64,000 nt of DNA from Leptospira kobayashii (GTDB lineage: Bacteria; Spirochaetota; Leptospiria; Leptospirales; Leptospiraceae): positions 936,001 through 1,000,000 of the forward strand of contig NZ_AP025028.1 of the NCBI RefSeq assembly GCF_003114835.2. Direction: 5' to 3'. Below are positions 18,526-27,070 of this stretch, in pieces. Below the pieces are notes generated by a model. It did not search any database. It was not told the origin of the DNA and saw only the letters and a list, made by a program, of their open reading frames with translations. Numbering within the stretch: position 1 is the first letter of the stretch; the number at the start of each line of letters is the position of its first letter. Both the position numbers and the translations under genes were made by a program.

Positions 18526-19699
18526 AGAGACGATAATCCGATTTTTTCTTTTCACTTAATGCCTGTTCCAGTATCGGGATGGCGTTCGGTGAAATGAATA
18601 AGGTCTCTTTATTTTCCAAATTATGCTGAAACATACGCTTGTACATTTCTCCGGGACTTACGTCTATTTCCAGTTTGATGGTAGATCCCGGAGGGATTTG
18701 ACTTTTTGCAAGTTTCCCCTCTATCTGAAAAGATTCTCCAGGAGAAAGTCTTGTATCAAAACTTTCCTTTTCGATATATATATCTACAAATCTTCCGATG
18801 ATTTCTTCCCTTAAAATGATCGGTTCTTTGAACTTTGGCCGTGAGTCCAAAACCAAACGAATATAAATTTTCGGAACCGCATAACTGGGAAATTTATGAC
18901 CGATATTCTTTGAAGTTAACGTTCCTTTTACGAAAATTGAATTATCTTTTTCGGAGACTTCCAATTTTACATCCAAAGCGTTTTGTACCATTTCCTTATC
19001 ATGAATTCCTTTCCATTCATGGTTGCGGTCAGGCATATGACAATTTTGACAATTCGTTCCTTCTTTTGCGAACTTGGAGGTTTTCCATTCGGAAAAAGTT
19101 TCCATCATTCGTTTTCCGTTGATCATTTTACCTGATTCGGGGGTTTCATGGCAGTTTTTGCAAAATTCTGAGGATTCGAATTCTTCTTTGGCAGTAAAAC
19201 CATTGTGAGGTGATGTCTTTGAGGCGGCGGAATTTGTTTTGGAAGGAGGACCGAAGCGGTTGTGATTTCTTACATGGCAATTAGCACATATTAGGCCTTG
19301 CTTTTCCGTACCCTTGGGAAGGTAAGTTGCCCATTCTTTTGGAAAATCGGATTCCCAGCCTTCATTGACAGCCAAATATCGCCTTGTTTCTGTTAAAGGG
19401 CTGTGGCACCGAAAGCAAGCATCGGCCTGTTCTTTGCCAAGCCCCGGCAATTGCCAAAGAACACCAGGACTGATGGTTCGGGCATGAAGGCTTTGTCCCC
19501 ATTTTTGAAATTGTTCCTTGTGACAGGTACCACAAGAACCGGGATCCAGTTGGGATTCCAATTTGGAAAAATGACCGGGACTAGGGCCTTGTTCGGGAAT
19601 CGGATCTTTCCAATGTGTTGCCAAAAATTTTTCTTCTCCGCAGCTCAGAGAAAAACAAAGAAGGAAGGCAATTATGGACACTGGTTTGGCAGACATCAT
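18485..19699 (-). CDS. Pentaheme cytochrome c lipoprotein
   Basis: 404 residues. Signal peptide with lipobox FSLSC (Cys20). Five CXXCH heme c sites: CGTCH (56), CFRCH (95), CANCH (138), CKNCH (180) and CQNCH (217). A heme-free C-terminal domain contains NIGHKFPS, a motif also seen as NAGHYLPS in the homologue at 30744-32078. Both also share a W-x-x-S-x-H segment after heme 1 that could give an axial ligand. It is therefore a membrane-tethered periplasmic electron carrier or multiheme reductase/oxidase of unknown substrate. Two adjacent ATG codons are possible starts. It is divergent from metQ. Confidence 0.88.
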   Translation of the reverse strand: MMSAKPVSIIAFLLCFSLSCGEEKFLATHWKDPIPEQGPSPGHFSKLESQLDPGSCGTCHKEQFQKWGQSLHARTISPGVLWQLPGLGKEQADACFRCHSPLTETRRYLAVNEGWESDFPKEWATYLPKGTEKQGLICANCHVRNHNRFGPPSKTNSAASKTSPHNGFTAKEEFESSEFCKNCHETPESGKMINGKRMMETFSEWKTSKFAKEGTNCQNCHMPDRNHEWKGIHDKEMVQNALDVKLEVSEKDNSIFVKGTLTSKNIGHKFPSYAVPKIYIRLVLDSRPKFKEPIILREEIIGRFVDIYIEKESFDTRLSPGESFQIEGKLAKSQIPPGSTIKLEIDVSPGEMYKRMFQHNLENKETLFISPNAIPILEQALSEKKKSDYRLFTLSREVLGSLRQ

Positions 19700-19713
19700 G
19701 TTCGCGATATAAG
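19686..19713 (+). promoter_or_regulatory. Possible metQ promoter
   Basis: TTGGCA at 19686-19691 and TATAAG at 19708-19713 are separated by 16 bp, which would start transcription about 80 bases before metQ. It overlaps the first codons of the divergent cytochrome gene. The -10 match is moderate, so this is a candidate only. Confidence 0.3.
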
Positions 19714-19798
19714 ACAGTTTATCTTCTAAGCTGTATATTTTTCTGCTATCTAAAAAAAACCATCCCTAAAAATCTTGGAACGAAGAAGGACGATTCAG

Positions 19799-20635
19799 AT
19801 GATACATTTTATTTCCAAACTTTCTTTCCCGGTTATGATCGGGCTTTTGGTTTTTATTTCGGTGGCCTGTGGAAAATCAAATTCCACTCCTCTCGGTGCG
19901 GATCGAAAAAATCTAAAGATCGGGATCTGTCCCGGTCCTTACGGTGATTTATTGAAAAAGGCAGTGTTACCTTCTCTTTCTAAAAAAGGTTATACCATCG
20001 AAATTGTTTCTTTTAGCGATTATATCCAACCGAATTTGGCTTTGGCAAATAAGGACATTGATGCCAATTTATTTCAACACCAGCCGTATCTTACGAAATT
20101 CTCCAAAGACAAGGATCTTCAATTAACTTCTGTTATAAATATTCCGACTGCTCCGATGTCTGTTTTTGCGGGCAAAACCAAAGATCCGAATCTTCTTGGA
20201 AACAAAGCATCGATTGCTCTCCCTAACGATCCTACCAATTTGTTACGCGCTCTTAAATTATTTCAGGAGTTGGGTTTTATCAAAGTGAATCCGAATGCCG
20301 ATCCTGCCAAAGCATCGCTTAAAGACATCATAGAAAATAAAAAAGAAATCCAGTTTTTGCCCTTGGAAGCGGCCCAACTTCCGCGTTCTTTGGAGAGCAC
20401 CGACTTTACGGCGATTAACGGTAATTTTGCGATCGCTTCCGGCTTGGATCTAACCAAAGCGGTAAAGTTGGAAACATTGGCGGAAGAACATAAAAATATA
20501 ATCGTCATTCGGGATGAGGATAAAAATTCTCAGTTTACGAAAGATATTGAAGAAGCCGTTCGTTCCAAGGAATTTGCAGAAGTAATCAATCGCGACTTTC
20601 AAGGTTTTCAAAAACCGGATTGGTTTGGAAAATAA
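19799..20635 (+). CDS. metQ: Methionine ABC transporter substrate-binding lipoprotein
   Basis: 278 residues from the ATG at 19799, preceded by the ribosome site AAGAAGGA; the frame extends eight codons upstream without signal-peptide character. Signal peptide and lipobox FISVAC (Cys24). The mature part fits the NlpA/MetQ family (KIGICPGPYGDLLKKAV, DANLFQHQPYL, ALPNDPTNLLRALKLFQELG). It captures methionine in the periplasm for MetNI. It is followed by metN and metI. Confidence 0.93.
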   Translation: MIHFISKLSFPVMIGLLVFISVACGKSNSTPLGADRKNLKIGICPGPYGDLLKKAVLPSLSKKGYTIEIVSFSDYIQPNLALANKDIDANLFQHQPYLTKFSKDKDLQLTSVINIPTAPMSVFAGKTKDPNLLGNKASIALPNDPTNLLRALKLFQELGFIKVNPNADPAKASLKDIIENKKEIQFLPLEAAQLPRSLESTDFTAINGNFAIASGLDLTKAVKLETLAEEHKNIIVIRDEDKNSQFTKDIEEAVRSKEFAEVINRDFQGFQKPDWFGK

Positions 20636-20647
20636 TTTAGGTTTCAT

Positions 20648-21676
20648 TTGGCCGATTTGCAAATCAATTTAATCGAATTTAGAAATGTAACGAAAAACTT
20701 CCAACTCGGAGAAGAAAAATTCTCCGGTGTAAGTGATGTTAGTTTTTTTATACCTGCGGGCCAGATCTTCGGCATCATCGGTCAAACAGGCGCGGGAAAA
20801 TCCACTTTGATGAGGTTTATCAATCTTTTGGAATCACCTGACAGTGGTTCCATTTATTTTCAAGGTAAGGAGATTACAAAACTAAAAGGCAAAGAGCTTC
20901 GTAATCTTCGGTCGAATGTAGGAATGGTTTTTCAACAGTTTCATCTGCTTTCCAATTCCACTGTTTATGATAACATCGCACTTCCCTTAAAAGCCGCAGG
21001 TTGGCAAAAAGATAAGATACAATCAAGGGTTTTGGAACTCTTGGAACTGGTAGGTATTCCTGAAAAAAGAAATTCTTACCCGAATGAATTGAGCGGAGGT
21101 CAAAAACAAAGAGTGGGAATCGCAAGGGCACTTGCAAATCATCCCAGTCTTGTTTTATGTGACGAACCTACTTCTGCATTGGATCCTGAGACGACGGCTT
21201 CCATTTTATCACTTCTAAAAAGAATCAATAGGGATCTGGGCGTCACCATTTTGATTGTTACTCATGAGATGGAAGTCGTGAGAGACATCTGTGATTCCGT
21301 TGTAGTTATGGAAAACGGAAAAGTCGCCGAGCTCGGCTCCACCTATTCTTTATTTGCTGATCCGAAAGTGGCAATCACAAAAAAAATGACAGGAAGTATT
21401 CTTTTTCCCAAACTGCCTCCCGAAGTTTATGCTAAAACAAAAGGTGTGATATTTTCCGTTCTTTTTAAAGGATCTATTGCAAATGATCCAATACTAACGA
21501 ATGTCATCCGGCAAGTGAATGTGGATTTGAATATTTTGATGAGTAATATTGAGTATATCTCCGGCAGACCGATCGGAGTATTTTATATCGAAGTCATGGG
21601 CAAAAAGGAAGATGTTTTGTCGGCAAAAGATACATTTAGCCGATTGGGTGCTGAGATAGAAGAGGTGACTTTATGA
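20648..21676 (+). CDS. metN: Methionine ABC transporter ATPase
   Basis: 342 residues from TTG. Walker A GQTGAGKST, signature LSGGQKQRVGIARALA, Walker B LVLCDEPTSALD, plus a C-terminal NIL domain (about 270-342) that in MetN homologues binds methionine and inhibits transport. It couples ATP hydrolysis to methionine import. The start lies 12 bases after metQ and its stop overlaps metI. Confidence 0.95.
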   Translation: MADLQINLIEFRNVTKNFQLGEEKFSGVSDVSFFIPAGQIFGIIGQTGAGKSTLMRFINLLESPDSGSIYFQGKEITKLKGKELRNLRSNVGMVFQQFHLLSNSTVYDNIALPLKAAGWQKDKIQSRVLELLELVGIPEKRNSYPNELSGGQKQRVGIARALANHPSLVLCDEPTSALDPETTASILSLLKRINRDLGVTILIVTHEMEVVRDICDSVVVMENGKVAELGSTYSLFADPKVAITKKMTGSILFPKLPPEVYAKTKGVIFSVLFKGSIANDPILTNVIRQVNVDLNILMSNIEYISGRPIGVFYIEVMGKKEDVLSAKDTFSRLGAEIEEVTL

Positions 21677-22341
21677 TTCTAAGCCGTTTCTCTGAACTTT
21701 TACCGGAATTGTATTCCGCATTCGGACAGACTTTTTTAATGTTATCCATCTCTCTCTCGATTGCATTATTCATTGGAATTCCTTTGGGTTTTTTGATTTT
21801 CTTGTCTGATAAGGATTTGTTCATTAAAAATAGATTTATTTATATTTTCTTCGGCACCTTGGCAAATTTGATCCGGTCGATTCCTTATGTGATATTGCTA
21901 GTATCTTTATTGCCACTTACTTTGTTTTTGACGGGTACAACGATCGGACCGGTTGCTGCATCCGTTTCCTTGTCTGTGGCAGCCATTCCCTTTCTCGCGA
22001 GATTAGTGGAATCTTCTCTTCGGGAAATTCCGGAAGGAATTTTGGAAGCATCCGTTTCAACAGGAGCGAGTTTAATGTTAATCGTTAGGATTGTACTTTT
22101 TCCAGAGGCTTTGCCTGGAATTATTTCCGGTATTACGTTAACGACCATTAGTTTGCTTAGCTATTCCGCAATGGCCGGAATTGTAGGAGGAGGCGGGATA
22201 GGAGATTTGGCGATCCGGTTCGGTTATTATCGCTATGAAGATGATGTTATGTTTTTCACAGTAGCTGTTCTTATATTACTGGTGCAACTCATCCAATTGA
22301 CGGGCGATCGGTTAAGAAGAAAATTCGATAAAAGAAGTTAA
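21673..22341 (+). CDS. metI: Methionine ABC transporter permease
   Basis: 222 residues with five membrane helices and the permease EAA-like loop (EASVSTGASLMLIV). It fits the MetI family and overlaps metN by ATGA. Together with metQ and metN it completes a methionine importer, placed next to metZ, so synthesis and uptake of sulfur amino acids lie together. A hairpin terminator follows. Confidence 0.94.
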   Translation: MILSRFSELLPELYSAFGQTFLMLSISLSIALFIGIPLGFLIFLSDKDLFIKNRFIYIFFGTLANLIRSIPYVILLVSLLPLTLFLTGTTIGPVAASVSLSVAAIPFLARLVESSLREIPEGILEASVSTGASLMLIVRIVLFPEALPGIISGITLTTISLLSYSAMAGIVGGGGIGDLAIRFGYYRYEDDVMFFTVAVLILLVQLIQLTGDRLRRKFDKRS

Positions 22342-22372
22342 TCTATTTTTATTTGCGATTTAAACAAATGAT

Positions 22373-22415
22373 TTATACAAACTTTGAAAATTTATCTTTG
22401 TCAAAGTTTGTATAA
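22373..22415. terminator. Bidirectional hairpin between metI and rhodanese-like gene
   Basis: A perfect 15-bp inverted repeat: TTATACAAACTTTGA at 22373-22387 and TCAAAGTTTGTATAA at 22401-22415, loop 13 bases. It sits between convergent genes and is A/T-rich at both outer ends, as expected for a terminator used from both sides. The T-runs are short, so efficiency is uncertain. Confidence 0.7.
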
Positions 22416-22439
22416 AATCTAACAGATGAGATTACCCGC

Positions 22440-23927
22440 TTATCCTCCGCAGGCGTTTCCGCCACCACCGGATGCACTTCCGCCGGCACTAGCACCGCCG
22501 CTACTACTGCTTCCTCCTGGCAATAAATACTTTTTGTCCGCTTCTATGAGTGCGGAGGAAGAAGTAGAAAACTGTTTGGTTGTTGTTAAGTTATAATTCG
22601 GTACGGAAAACGCCGGATTAATCTGCAAACTTTCCGTAAGAAAAACATAATCAGTTCTCCAAGGAGATCCCGTATCCAATGCATTTGGTGCAGGATAGGC
22701 TGCGTTAGTGACCGGATTTAGATCGGCAGGATCTGTACTTGGTTTGCGGTTTCCCAACGCCCCCCATTCTACCCATGATCCTTCATAATTTCTAGTCGGG
22801 TAACCTGCAATGGAATTCGAAGCAAAGAATGCTGCTGCTGCTTTCACGCCTGTTTGCCCGTATGTAATTACGGTTTTGCCTTGAGCATAACCGGCACCAG
22901 CCAGAAGTGCTTTGATTTCCGCCTTTGTTTTGAATTCGGATGTGCTTGAGTTGATAAGAGAAGAAGAAGGAACATTTTTGGCCCCTGAAATGCGTCCTTC
23001 GTGGTTCGTATAACAAGTATTCGATGTAATCGGGGTAGTCAATTTATTCACACAGCTTAATGATGCACTTGCAACCGTGCTACTTGCGGTTCCATTGTAT
23101 TCACTCACGGTCCTTGCATCCCAAAAAAATACTCCTCCCGTAGGAATAGGAGTTACCTTTTCAAAAGTTGTTACACCGTTTTTCAGAATATGAATGATAT
23201 CTCCTATGGTTGCATGTAAAATTGTATTGTCCGTAAATATATTTTTTGCGGAAGCAGTACGACCGAATTGAGGCCCAGATGTTACGGTAAATGTCGTAAG
23301 TGTTCCCGCAGTTGCGTGGTATTTTACCGCACCGTTCAAAACTGCAAGATGGTTTTTATCTACACCCCAATAACGAAGGGCGAACCAACCACGTAACGCT
23401 TGTAATAAGTTGTCATCCGTTGCAGTGTCGGCGGAGAATACAACCAAATCCTGGCGTAAGTCGAGTCCGAATGTTCCAAAAAACGAATCTATTGTTTTTC
23501 CTTCAGGCAAGATCGATTCGGTTTCTATAATTCCATTGCTTCTTGATTGGCCGAAAAAGCTACTTGGGTTGTTTAGAACGTAAGTAAATACATCTTTTCC
23601 GTTCGGAACCGCGTAACTATTGGATACAACGGATGAATTTGTCTGTATTTGAAATATAATCAAGCTGCCAGTGACTCCCGGCGGTTTGGAGTTCGCCCAA
23701 TCGGATCTGTACTTTTCCAAGGTTGCGGCGGTGATGAGTCCGTATTTATTTTCTGAATAGTTTTCAGCTGATTCACTTGCAAGGTCGGCAGCAGAGTTTA
23801 CTTTCGGAGAAATAGGAATGAGCAGCTTTAATGCAGCAGGCACAAAAGCATACTCCGGAACTTTTTTACATTCTAAGTTTACTAATAATAAACTTAGCAA
23901 AAGAATTGGAATTTTTATAGATCGCAT
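22440..23927 (-). CDS. Rhodanese-like lipoprotein lacking the catalytic cysteine
   Basis: 495 residues from the ATG at 23927, with AAAGGAA as ribosome site; the frame extends upstream without meaning. The hydrophobic N-terminus ends LLVNLEC, a loose lipobox with glutamate before Cys20. It is a paralogue of the proteins at 603-2096 and 25413-26864 (KVNSAADL, YGLITAAT, ALRYWGVD). At the active-site position the others read CRTN, but this one reads VITYGQTG: the cysteine is Gly357, coded by GGG. The C-terminus is a 25-residue Gly/Ser/Ala tail ending NACGG. It follows the beta-barrel gene by 13 bases. It is likely a non-catalytic sulfur-binding or structural partner; that is inference. Confidence 0.8.
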   Translation of the reverse strand: MRSIKIPILLLSLLLVNLECKKVPEYAFVPAALKLLIPISPKVNSAADLASESAENYSENKYGLITAATLEKYRSDWANSKPPGVTGSLIIFQIQTNSSVVSNSYAVPNGKDVFTYVLNNPSSFFGQSRSNGIIETESILPEGKTIDSFFGTFGLDLRQDLVVFSADTATDDNLLQALRGWFALRYWGVDKNHLAVLNGAVKYHATAGTLTTFTVTSGPQFGRTASAKNIFTDNTILHATIGDIIHILKNGVTTFEKVTPIPTGGVFFWDARTVSEYNGTASSTVASASLSCVNKLTTPITSNTCYTNHEGRISGAKNVPSSSLINSSTSEFKTKAEIKALLAGAGYAQGKTVITYGQTGVKAAAAFFASNSIAGYPTRNYEGSWVEWGALGNRKPSTDPADLNPVTNAAYPAPNALDTGSPWRTDYVFLTESLQINPAFSVPNYNLTTTKQFSTSSSALIEADKKYLLPGGSSSSGGASAGGSASGGGGNACGG

Positions 23928-23940
23928 AATGTATATTCCT

Positions 23941-24888
23941 TTATAAATTATATGGTAAAGTCGCAGCGAAACCGATTGTTTCCAGTTTGGCGGTATTGTA
24001 ACCCGATATGGTTTTTGAATAGAAAACGGTATAAAAATTTCCGAACGAATCCGAAAAACCAAGCCCTACTTCTACGTTATGGAAATCTTCTTTTCTTCCC
24101 CAAGCAGGTCTATCATTTGCTACCCAAAGATCCGCCAGGTTTACACCTGTGGTTAGATCCGGGATCTTCAGATCAAAATAGTTATAAGGAGGTTCTTGTC
24201 TTGGATCTGCAAAAGCATATCCACCTTGTCCGATTTGCCCTCTCCCCCCGACGGTGAAAAAAATATTCTCCAGAAATCTTTTATAGAATGCGCCGTAGTA
24301 AAGAATATCTTCCGGTACCGGAGCCTGTCTTTTTCTATAACTCCATTCTCCCAAAGCACCTAATCCCCAGAAGTTGAAGTCTTTCGCGAGGTAAAGATTT
24401 ACTTCTCCACCACTTGCACCGTCTCCCAAAGCTTGCGGGTTACGATCGTAGTCCCCTTTTTTAATCGCACCTGCACGAACGGATATGGTGGGCATCCAAA
24501 AATACTTGGAATCAAATTCATCGATCAGCTTATAACGAAGTCCTAATCGGCTATCCAATACTCCGTATTTATCCGGAGATTCCGGAGTTGTTTGAGTTCC
24601 GAAAAATCGATCAAAGATTTTATGACGTCCTAATTTTCCGAAACCGGAGCTCACGTCCGCAGTCAGTCTATCGGTGATTCCGTATTCAAGAATCAAACTT
24701 CCTGCATTGATCCGAACATTATCGTCATAGCTGGAATGATTGTTTGCCAAATAAGCACTGTTATATTCCGAATGAACGAAAACGGGTCGTACCCAAAGTT
24801 GTCTTTCGTAGGGCGCCCAAGCCTGCTGCGCCGACAGAGAAGAGTATAGAAAGAAGACTGTGCCAAAGATTTTTTTTATATGTTTCAT
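23941..24888 (-). CDS. Outer-membrane beta-barrel protein
   Basis: 315 residues with a cleavable signal peptide (up to SLSA). The mature protein alternates polar and aromatic residues, with strands such as RLGLRYKLIDEF and VEVGLGFSDSFGNFYTVFYSK, and ends in a barrel-like strand. It resembles the MetA-pathway/transporter-type barrels without a firm family match. Its operon neighbours are the small cytochrome-like gene upstream (gap 38) and the cysteine-less rhodanese-like lipoprotein downstream (gap 13). It could be the outer-membrane channel of that system. Confidence 0.72.
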   Translation of the reverse strand: MKHIKKIFGTVFFLYSSLSAQQAWAPYERQLWVRPVFVHSEYNSAYLANNHSSYDDNVRINAGSLILEYGITDRLTADVSSGFGKLGRHKIFDRFFGTQTTPESPDKYGVLDSRLGLRYKLIDEFDSKYFWMPTISVRAGAIKKGDYDRNPQALGDGASGGEVNLYLAKDFNFWGLGALGEWSYRKRQAPVPEDILYYGAFYKRFLENIFFTVGGRGQIGQGGYAFADPRQEPPYNYFDLKIPDLTTGVNLADLWVANDRPAWGRKEDFHNVEVGLGFSDSFGNFYTVFYSKTISGYNTAKLETIGFAATLPYNL

Positions 24889-24926
24889 ATTAATATTGTA
24901 TATAATGATATACTTAAGTAAGTTTA

Positions 24927-25286
24927 TTACTTCTTATCCAGTTTTACGTTAAACCGAATGCTAACGAAATATTCCAAAGCATCCAATTGTTCTTCCGTCA
25001 ATTTGCCTGCGAAGTCGGGAAGACTGACTCTGCGTTTTTCCGTATTAGGGAGCGCACCTTGTAGATAATCCAGTCTCTCCGCTTGGGCGACTTCTTTTGT
25101 CTTATCCGTTGCTGTGGCAAGTTCTACTTCTTGGTTGAAGACTGCTTTTCCCAGGTGAAACTTTTCCCTATCCTTTCCTTGGGGAACCTGAGCGACACCT
25201 CCTCCTCCGAATCCTCCTGAGGGGAAAATGGAGAGAGTGAGGGATGTAATAACGAATATAGTGAATGCAGTTATTATTTTTTTCAT
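24927..25286 (-). CDS. Small exported protein resembling cytochrome c without a heme site
   Basis: 119 residues. Signal peptide at the front, then a Gly-rich stretch. The segments FHLGKAVFNQEV and LPDFAGKLTEEQLDALEYFV match the flanks of a monoheme cytochrome c domain (where a CXXCH would follow the first and a closing helix the second), but there is no cysteine in the protein at all, so no heme c can be attached. The region between (EVAQAERLDYLQGALPNTEKR) replaces the heme loop. It is first in a probable operon with the beta-barrel and the cysteine-less rhodanese-like lipoprotein. The relationship to cytochromes is inferred from pattern only. Confidence 0.65.
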   Translation of the reverse strand: MKKIITAFTIFVITSLTLSIFPSGGFGGGGVAQVPQGKDREKFHLGKAVFNQEVELATATDKTKEVAQAERLDYLQGALPNTEKRRVSLPDFAGKLTEEQLDALEYFVSIRFNVKLDKK

Positions 25287-25304
25287 TGTTTTAGGCCTCT
25301 TGGT

Positions 25305-25338
25305 TCCACAAAATAGAACAAATGTCTGTTATCAAGGA
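25305..25338. promoter_or_regulatory. Weak operator-like pair before the beta-barrel operon
   Basis: TCTGTTATCAAGGA at 25325-25338 matches 8 of the 10 fixed positions of the pattern TYCGNNATNACGRA seen at 2173-2207. Twenty bp away, TCCACAAAATAGAA at 25305-25318 is more degenerate but is part of a GTTC/GAAC inverted repeat. The pair lies 19-52 bp before the small cytochrome-like gene. The spacing agrees with the two better pairs; the sequence match alone would not be convincing. Confidence 0.3.
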
Positions 25339-25360
25339 CAAAAAGTATAATTTATTGGAT

Positions 25361-25397
25361 AATTGCAAGAAAAACCGCCCAATGAATTGAGCGGTTT
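25361..25397 (-). terminator. Terminator of the second CRTN rhodanese-like gene
   Basis: On the minus strand AAACCGC (25391-25397) pairs with GCGGTTT (25372-25378), loop 12 bases, followed by TTTTTCTTG. It lies just after the stop of the gene ending at 25413 and separates it from the beta-barrel operon. Confidence 0.8.
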
Positions 25398-25412
25398 GTA
25401 TAATGAATCGGA

Positions 25413-26864
25413 CTATTGGTTTTTGTAGGTCAAGTCGTCGATTTGGATTTGTCTGGAAGTAGTTGGAGTAGCGTTCACTTTCAAGTTAGCATAAGTTGCA
25501 ACTACACCGGTTGCATTGAATTGCAAGCTTTCAGTAAGGTCTGCAGAATCCGTTGCGAATTTGGAACCGGAAGGAAGGTTTTGTTTTCCTCCTGTAGTCG
25601 AAGTCAATGAACTCCATTCGATCCAAGAGTTGTCATAAAATGCAGTCGGTTTACCAAGGATGATAAATGTGGACATTCCTGTGATCATTGATCTTGCATT
25701 TGTTCTGCAATATTGTAAAATCACTTGTCCGTCTTTGTATCCCGATTTACCTGCGTTATCCGATTGCCAAGTTACGTCTTTCCAAAGCGCAGCGATTTCC
25801 GCTTTTGTTTTGAATCTACCTGTTGTTTGGTTGATGAATTTCGGCCATGGAGCAAAAACCGCACCTTTGATATGACCTTCGATCGCACTTTTGTTATTTG
25901 TTGAACTGCTACCGTTGTATTCACTAACTCCGGTTGCTGTTGCAGTTCCGATATATTCGGCATTTGCTGTTATGCTTCCGTTGAATCTTGCGTCAGCAAT
26001 AAACACTGATCCGGAAAATCCAGTTGCTGATGAATTTCCACCTGCTTTCACAAGGGCAATTACGTTCTCCACTGGTTGAGCTAAAACCGAGTTGTCCACA
26101 TTCTTAAAAGATTTTACGGAGAATGTTCCTGTATTAGTTGGTGAGCTTTGCCCGCCGGATGCTACCAATTCCGATGCTGAAAATTGTGTTTTGATGTCTC
26201 CGTCTAAGATTGCTAGGTTCTTCTTATCTGCCCCCCAATATCTTAACCAGAACAATCCGCGAGCAGTAGTTTGGTAGATAGAGCCTTTCGGTGCATTGGG
26301 AAGATCCGTTGAATAACCGTTCGCTCCGGAACCACCATTAACGCCTGTTCCAGTATCAGTTCCCGCTGCAAATATAACCAAATCTTTAGTTAGATCGATA
26401 TTATAAAATTTTAGAAATGCATCTGTTCTTGCTCCGTCAGGAAGAGCGGTAGGAACATAAGTAACCCCGCTATTTCTTTCTTGGCGAAAGTTGATATCGG
26501 TTCCACCACCTTGGTTCCAATCGTAAACGAATACTCCTGTCGCCGGCTTAATGTATTCTTGTCCTGAACCAGCTGTGTTCGATTGAAGGATTACTAAGTT
26601 TCCTGAAATTCCGTCAGGCTTTGTTCCTGCCCAGTTCGCGATCCATTTTTTAACTGTGGTCGCAGTCACTAAGCCGTAATTGTTGTTATCATAATTGTCT
26701 GCCGATTCGACGGCAAGATCTGCCGCGGAATTTACTTTCACGCCGTTTCCAAGTAGTGCTGCCAAAACGAGTAACCCTGTATTGTCGTCTTTGTCTTTCT
26801 TGCAGGCTCCTAGAAACCCAAAAAGGACAAGACCAACTGCTAATTTACCGATGATATTTTTCAT
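25413..26864 (-). CDS. Rhodanese-like lipoprotein, CRTN active-site loop
   Basis: 483 residues from the ATG at 26864, with AGAGGAAA as ribosome site. Signal peptide and lipobox FLGAC (Cys21). It has the same layout as the protein at 603-2096: an N-terminal rhodanese-like fold without cysteine (LVIFAAGT), WLRYWGADKKNLAILDG, then the C-terminal domain with VILQYCRTN (Cys386) and GKPTAFYDNSWIEW. It is a probable periplasmic sulfurtransferase whose donor and acceptor are unknown. Upstream lie a paired operator-like site and the XRE-cupin regulator gene on the same strand; a terminator follows. Confidence 0.8.
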   Translation of the reverse strand: MKNIIGKLAVGLVLFGFLGACKKDKDDNTGLLVLAALLGNGVKVNSAADLAVESADNYDNNNYGLVTATTVKKWIANWAGTKPDGISGNLVILQSNTAGSGQEYIKPATGVFVYDWNQGGGTDINFRQERNSGVTYVPTALPDGARTDAFLKFYNIDLTKDLVIFAAGTDTGTGVNGGSGANGYSTDLPNAPKGSIYQTTARGLFWLRYWGADKKNLAILDGDIKTQFSASELVASGGQSSPTNTGTFSVKSFKNVDNSVLAQPVENVIALVKAGGNSSATGFSGSVFIADARFNGSITANAEYIGTATATGVSEYNGSSSTNNKSAIEGHIKGAVFAPWPKFINQTTGRFKTKAEIAALWKDVTWQSDNAGKSGYKDGQVILQYCRTNARSMITGMSTFIILGKPTAFYDNSWIEWSSLTSTTGGKQNLPSGSKFATDSADLTESLQFNATGVVATYANLKVNATPTTSRQIQIDDLTYKNQ

Positions 26865-26966
26865 GGTATTTTCCTCTAAATGCAAATTTCCTCCGGTAAG
26901 GGTTTCTGTCCCTAAAGGAAGATAAGCCAAACTGAAACGGAGGGGGTTAGAATTCAATCAGATTAG

Positions 26967-27000
26967 TCCGTTATAATGAATAAAAATATGCTATTACGAA
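26967..27000. promoter_or_regulatory. Paired operator-like boxes before the second CRTN rhodanese-like gene
   Basis: TCCGTTATAATGAA at 26967-26980 matches 9 of the 10 fixed positions of TYCGNNATNACGRA, and TATGCTATTACGAA at 26987-27000 matches 8. Their centres are 20 bp apart, against 21 bp in the pair at 2173-2207. The pair lies 103-136 bp before the start codon. Such spacing suits two dimers on one face of the helix. The regulator is unproven; the XRE-cupin gene ends only 71 bases away. Confidence 0.55.
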
Positions 27001-27038
27001 CAGATGATTGGATATTTGTACAATATGTTCAGCATTTT

Positions 27039-27069
27039 GGGGAAGCTATGATAAGTTCCCCTGATGGGG
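27039..27069 (-). promoter_or_regulatory. Two mutually exclusive hairpins after the regulator gene
   Basis: On the minus strand CCCC-ATCA-GGGG (27058-27069) and GGGGAA...TTCCCC (27039-27061) share the same GGGG arm, so only one can form at a time. They lie immediately after the stop codon of the XRE-cupin gene and before the operator pair and rhodanese-like gene. This arrangement could modulate read-through, but neither hairpin has a T-run. Confidence 0.35.
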
Positions 27070-27070
27070 G

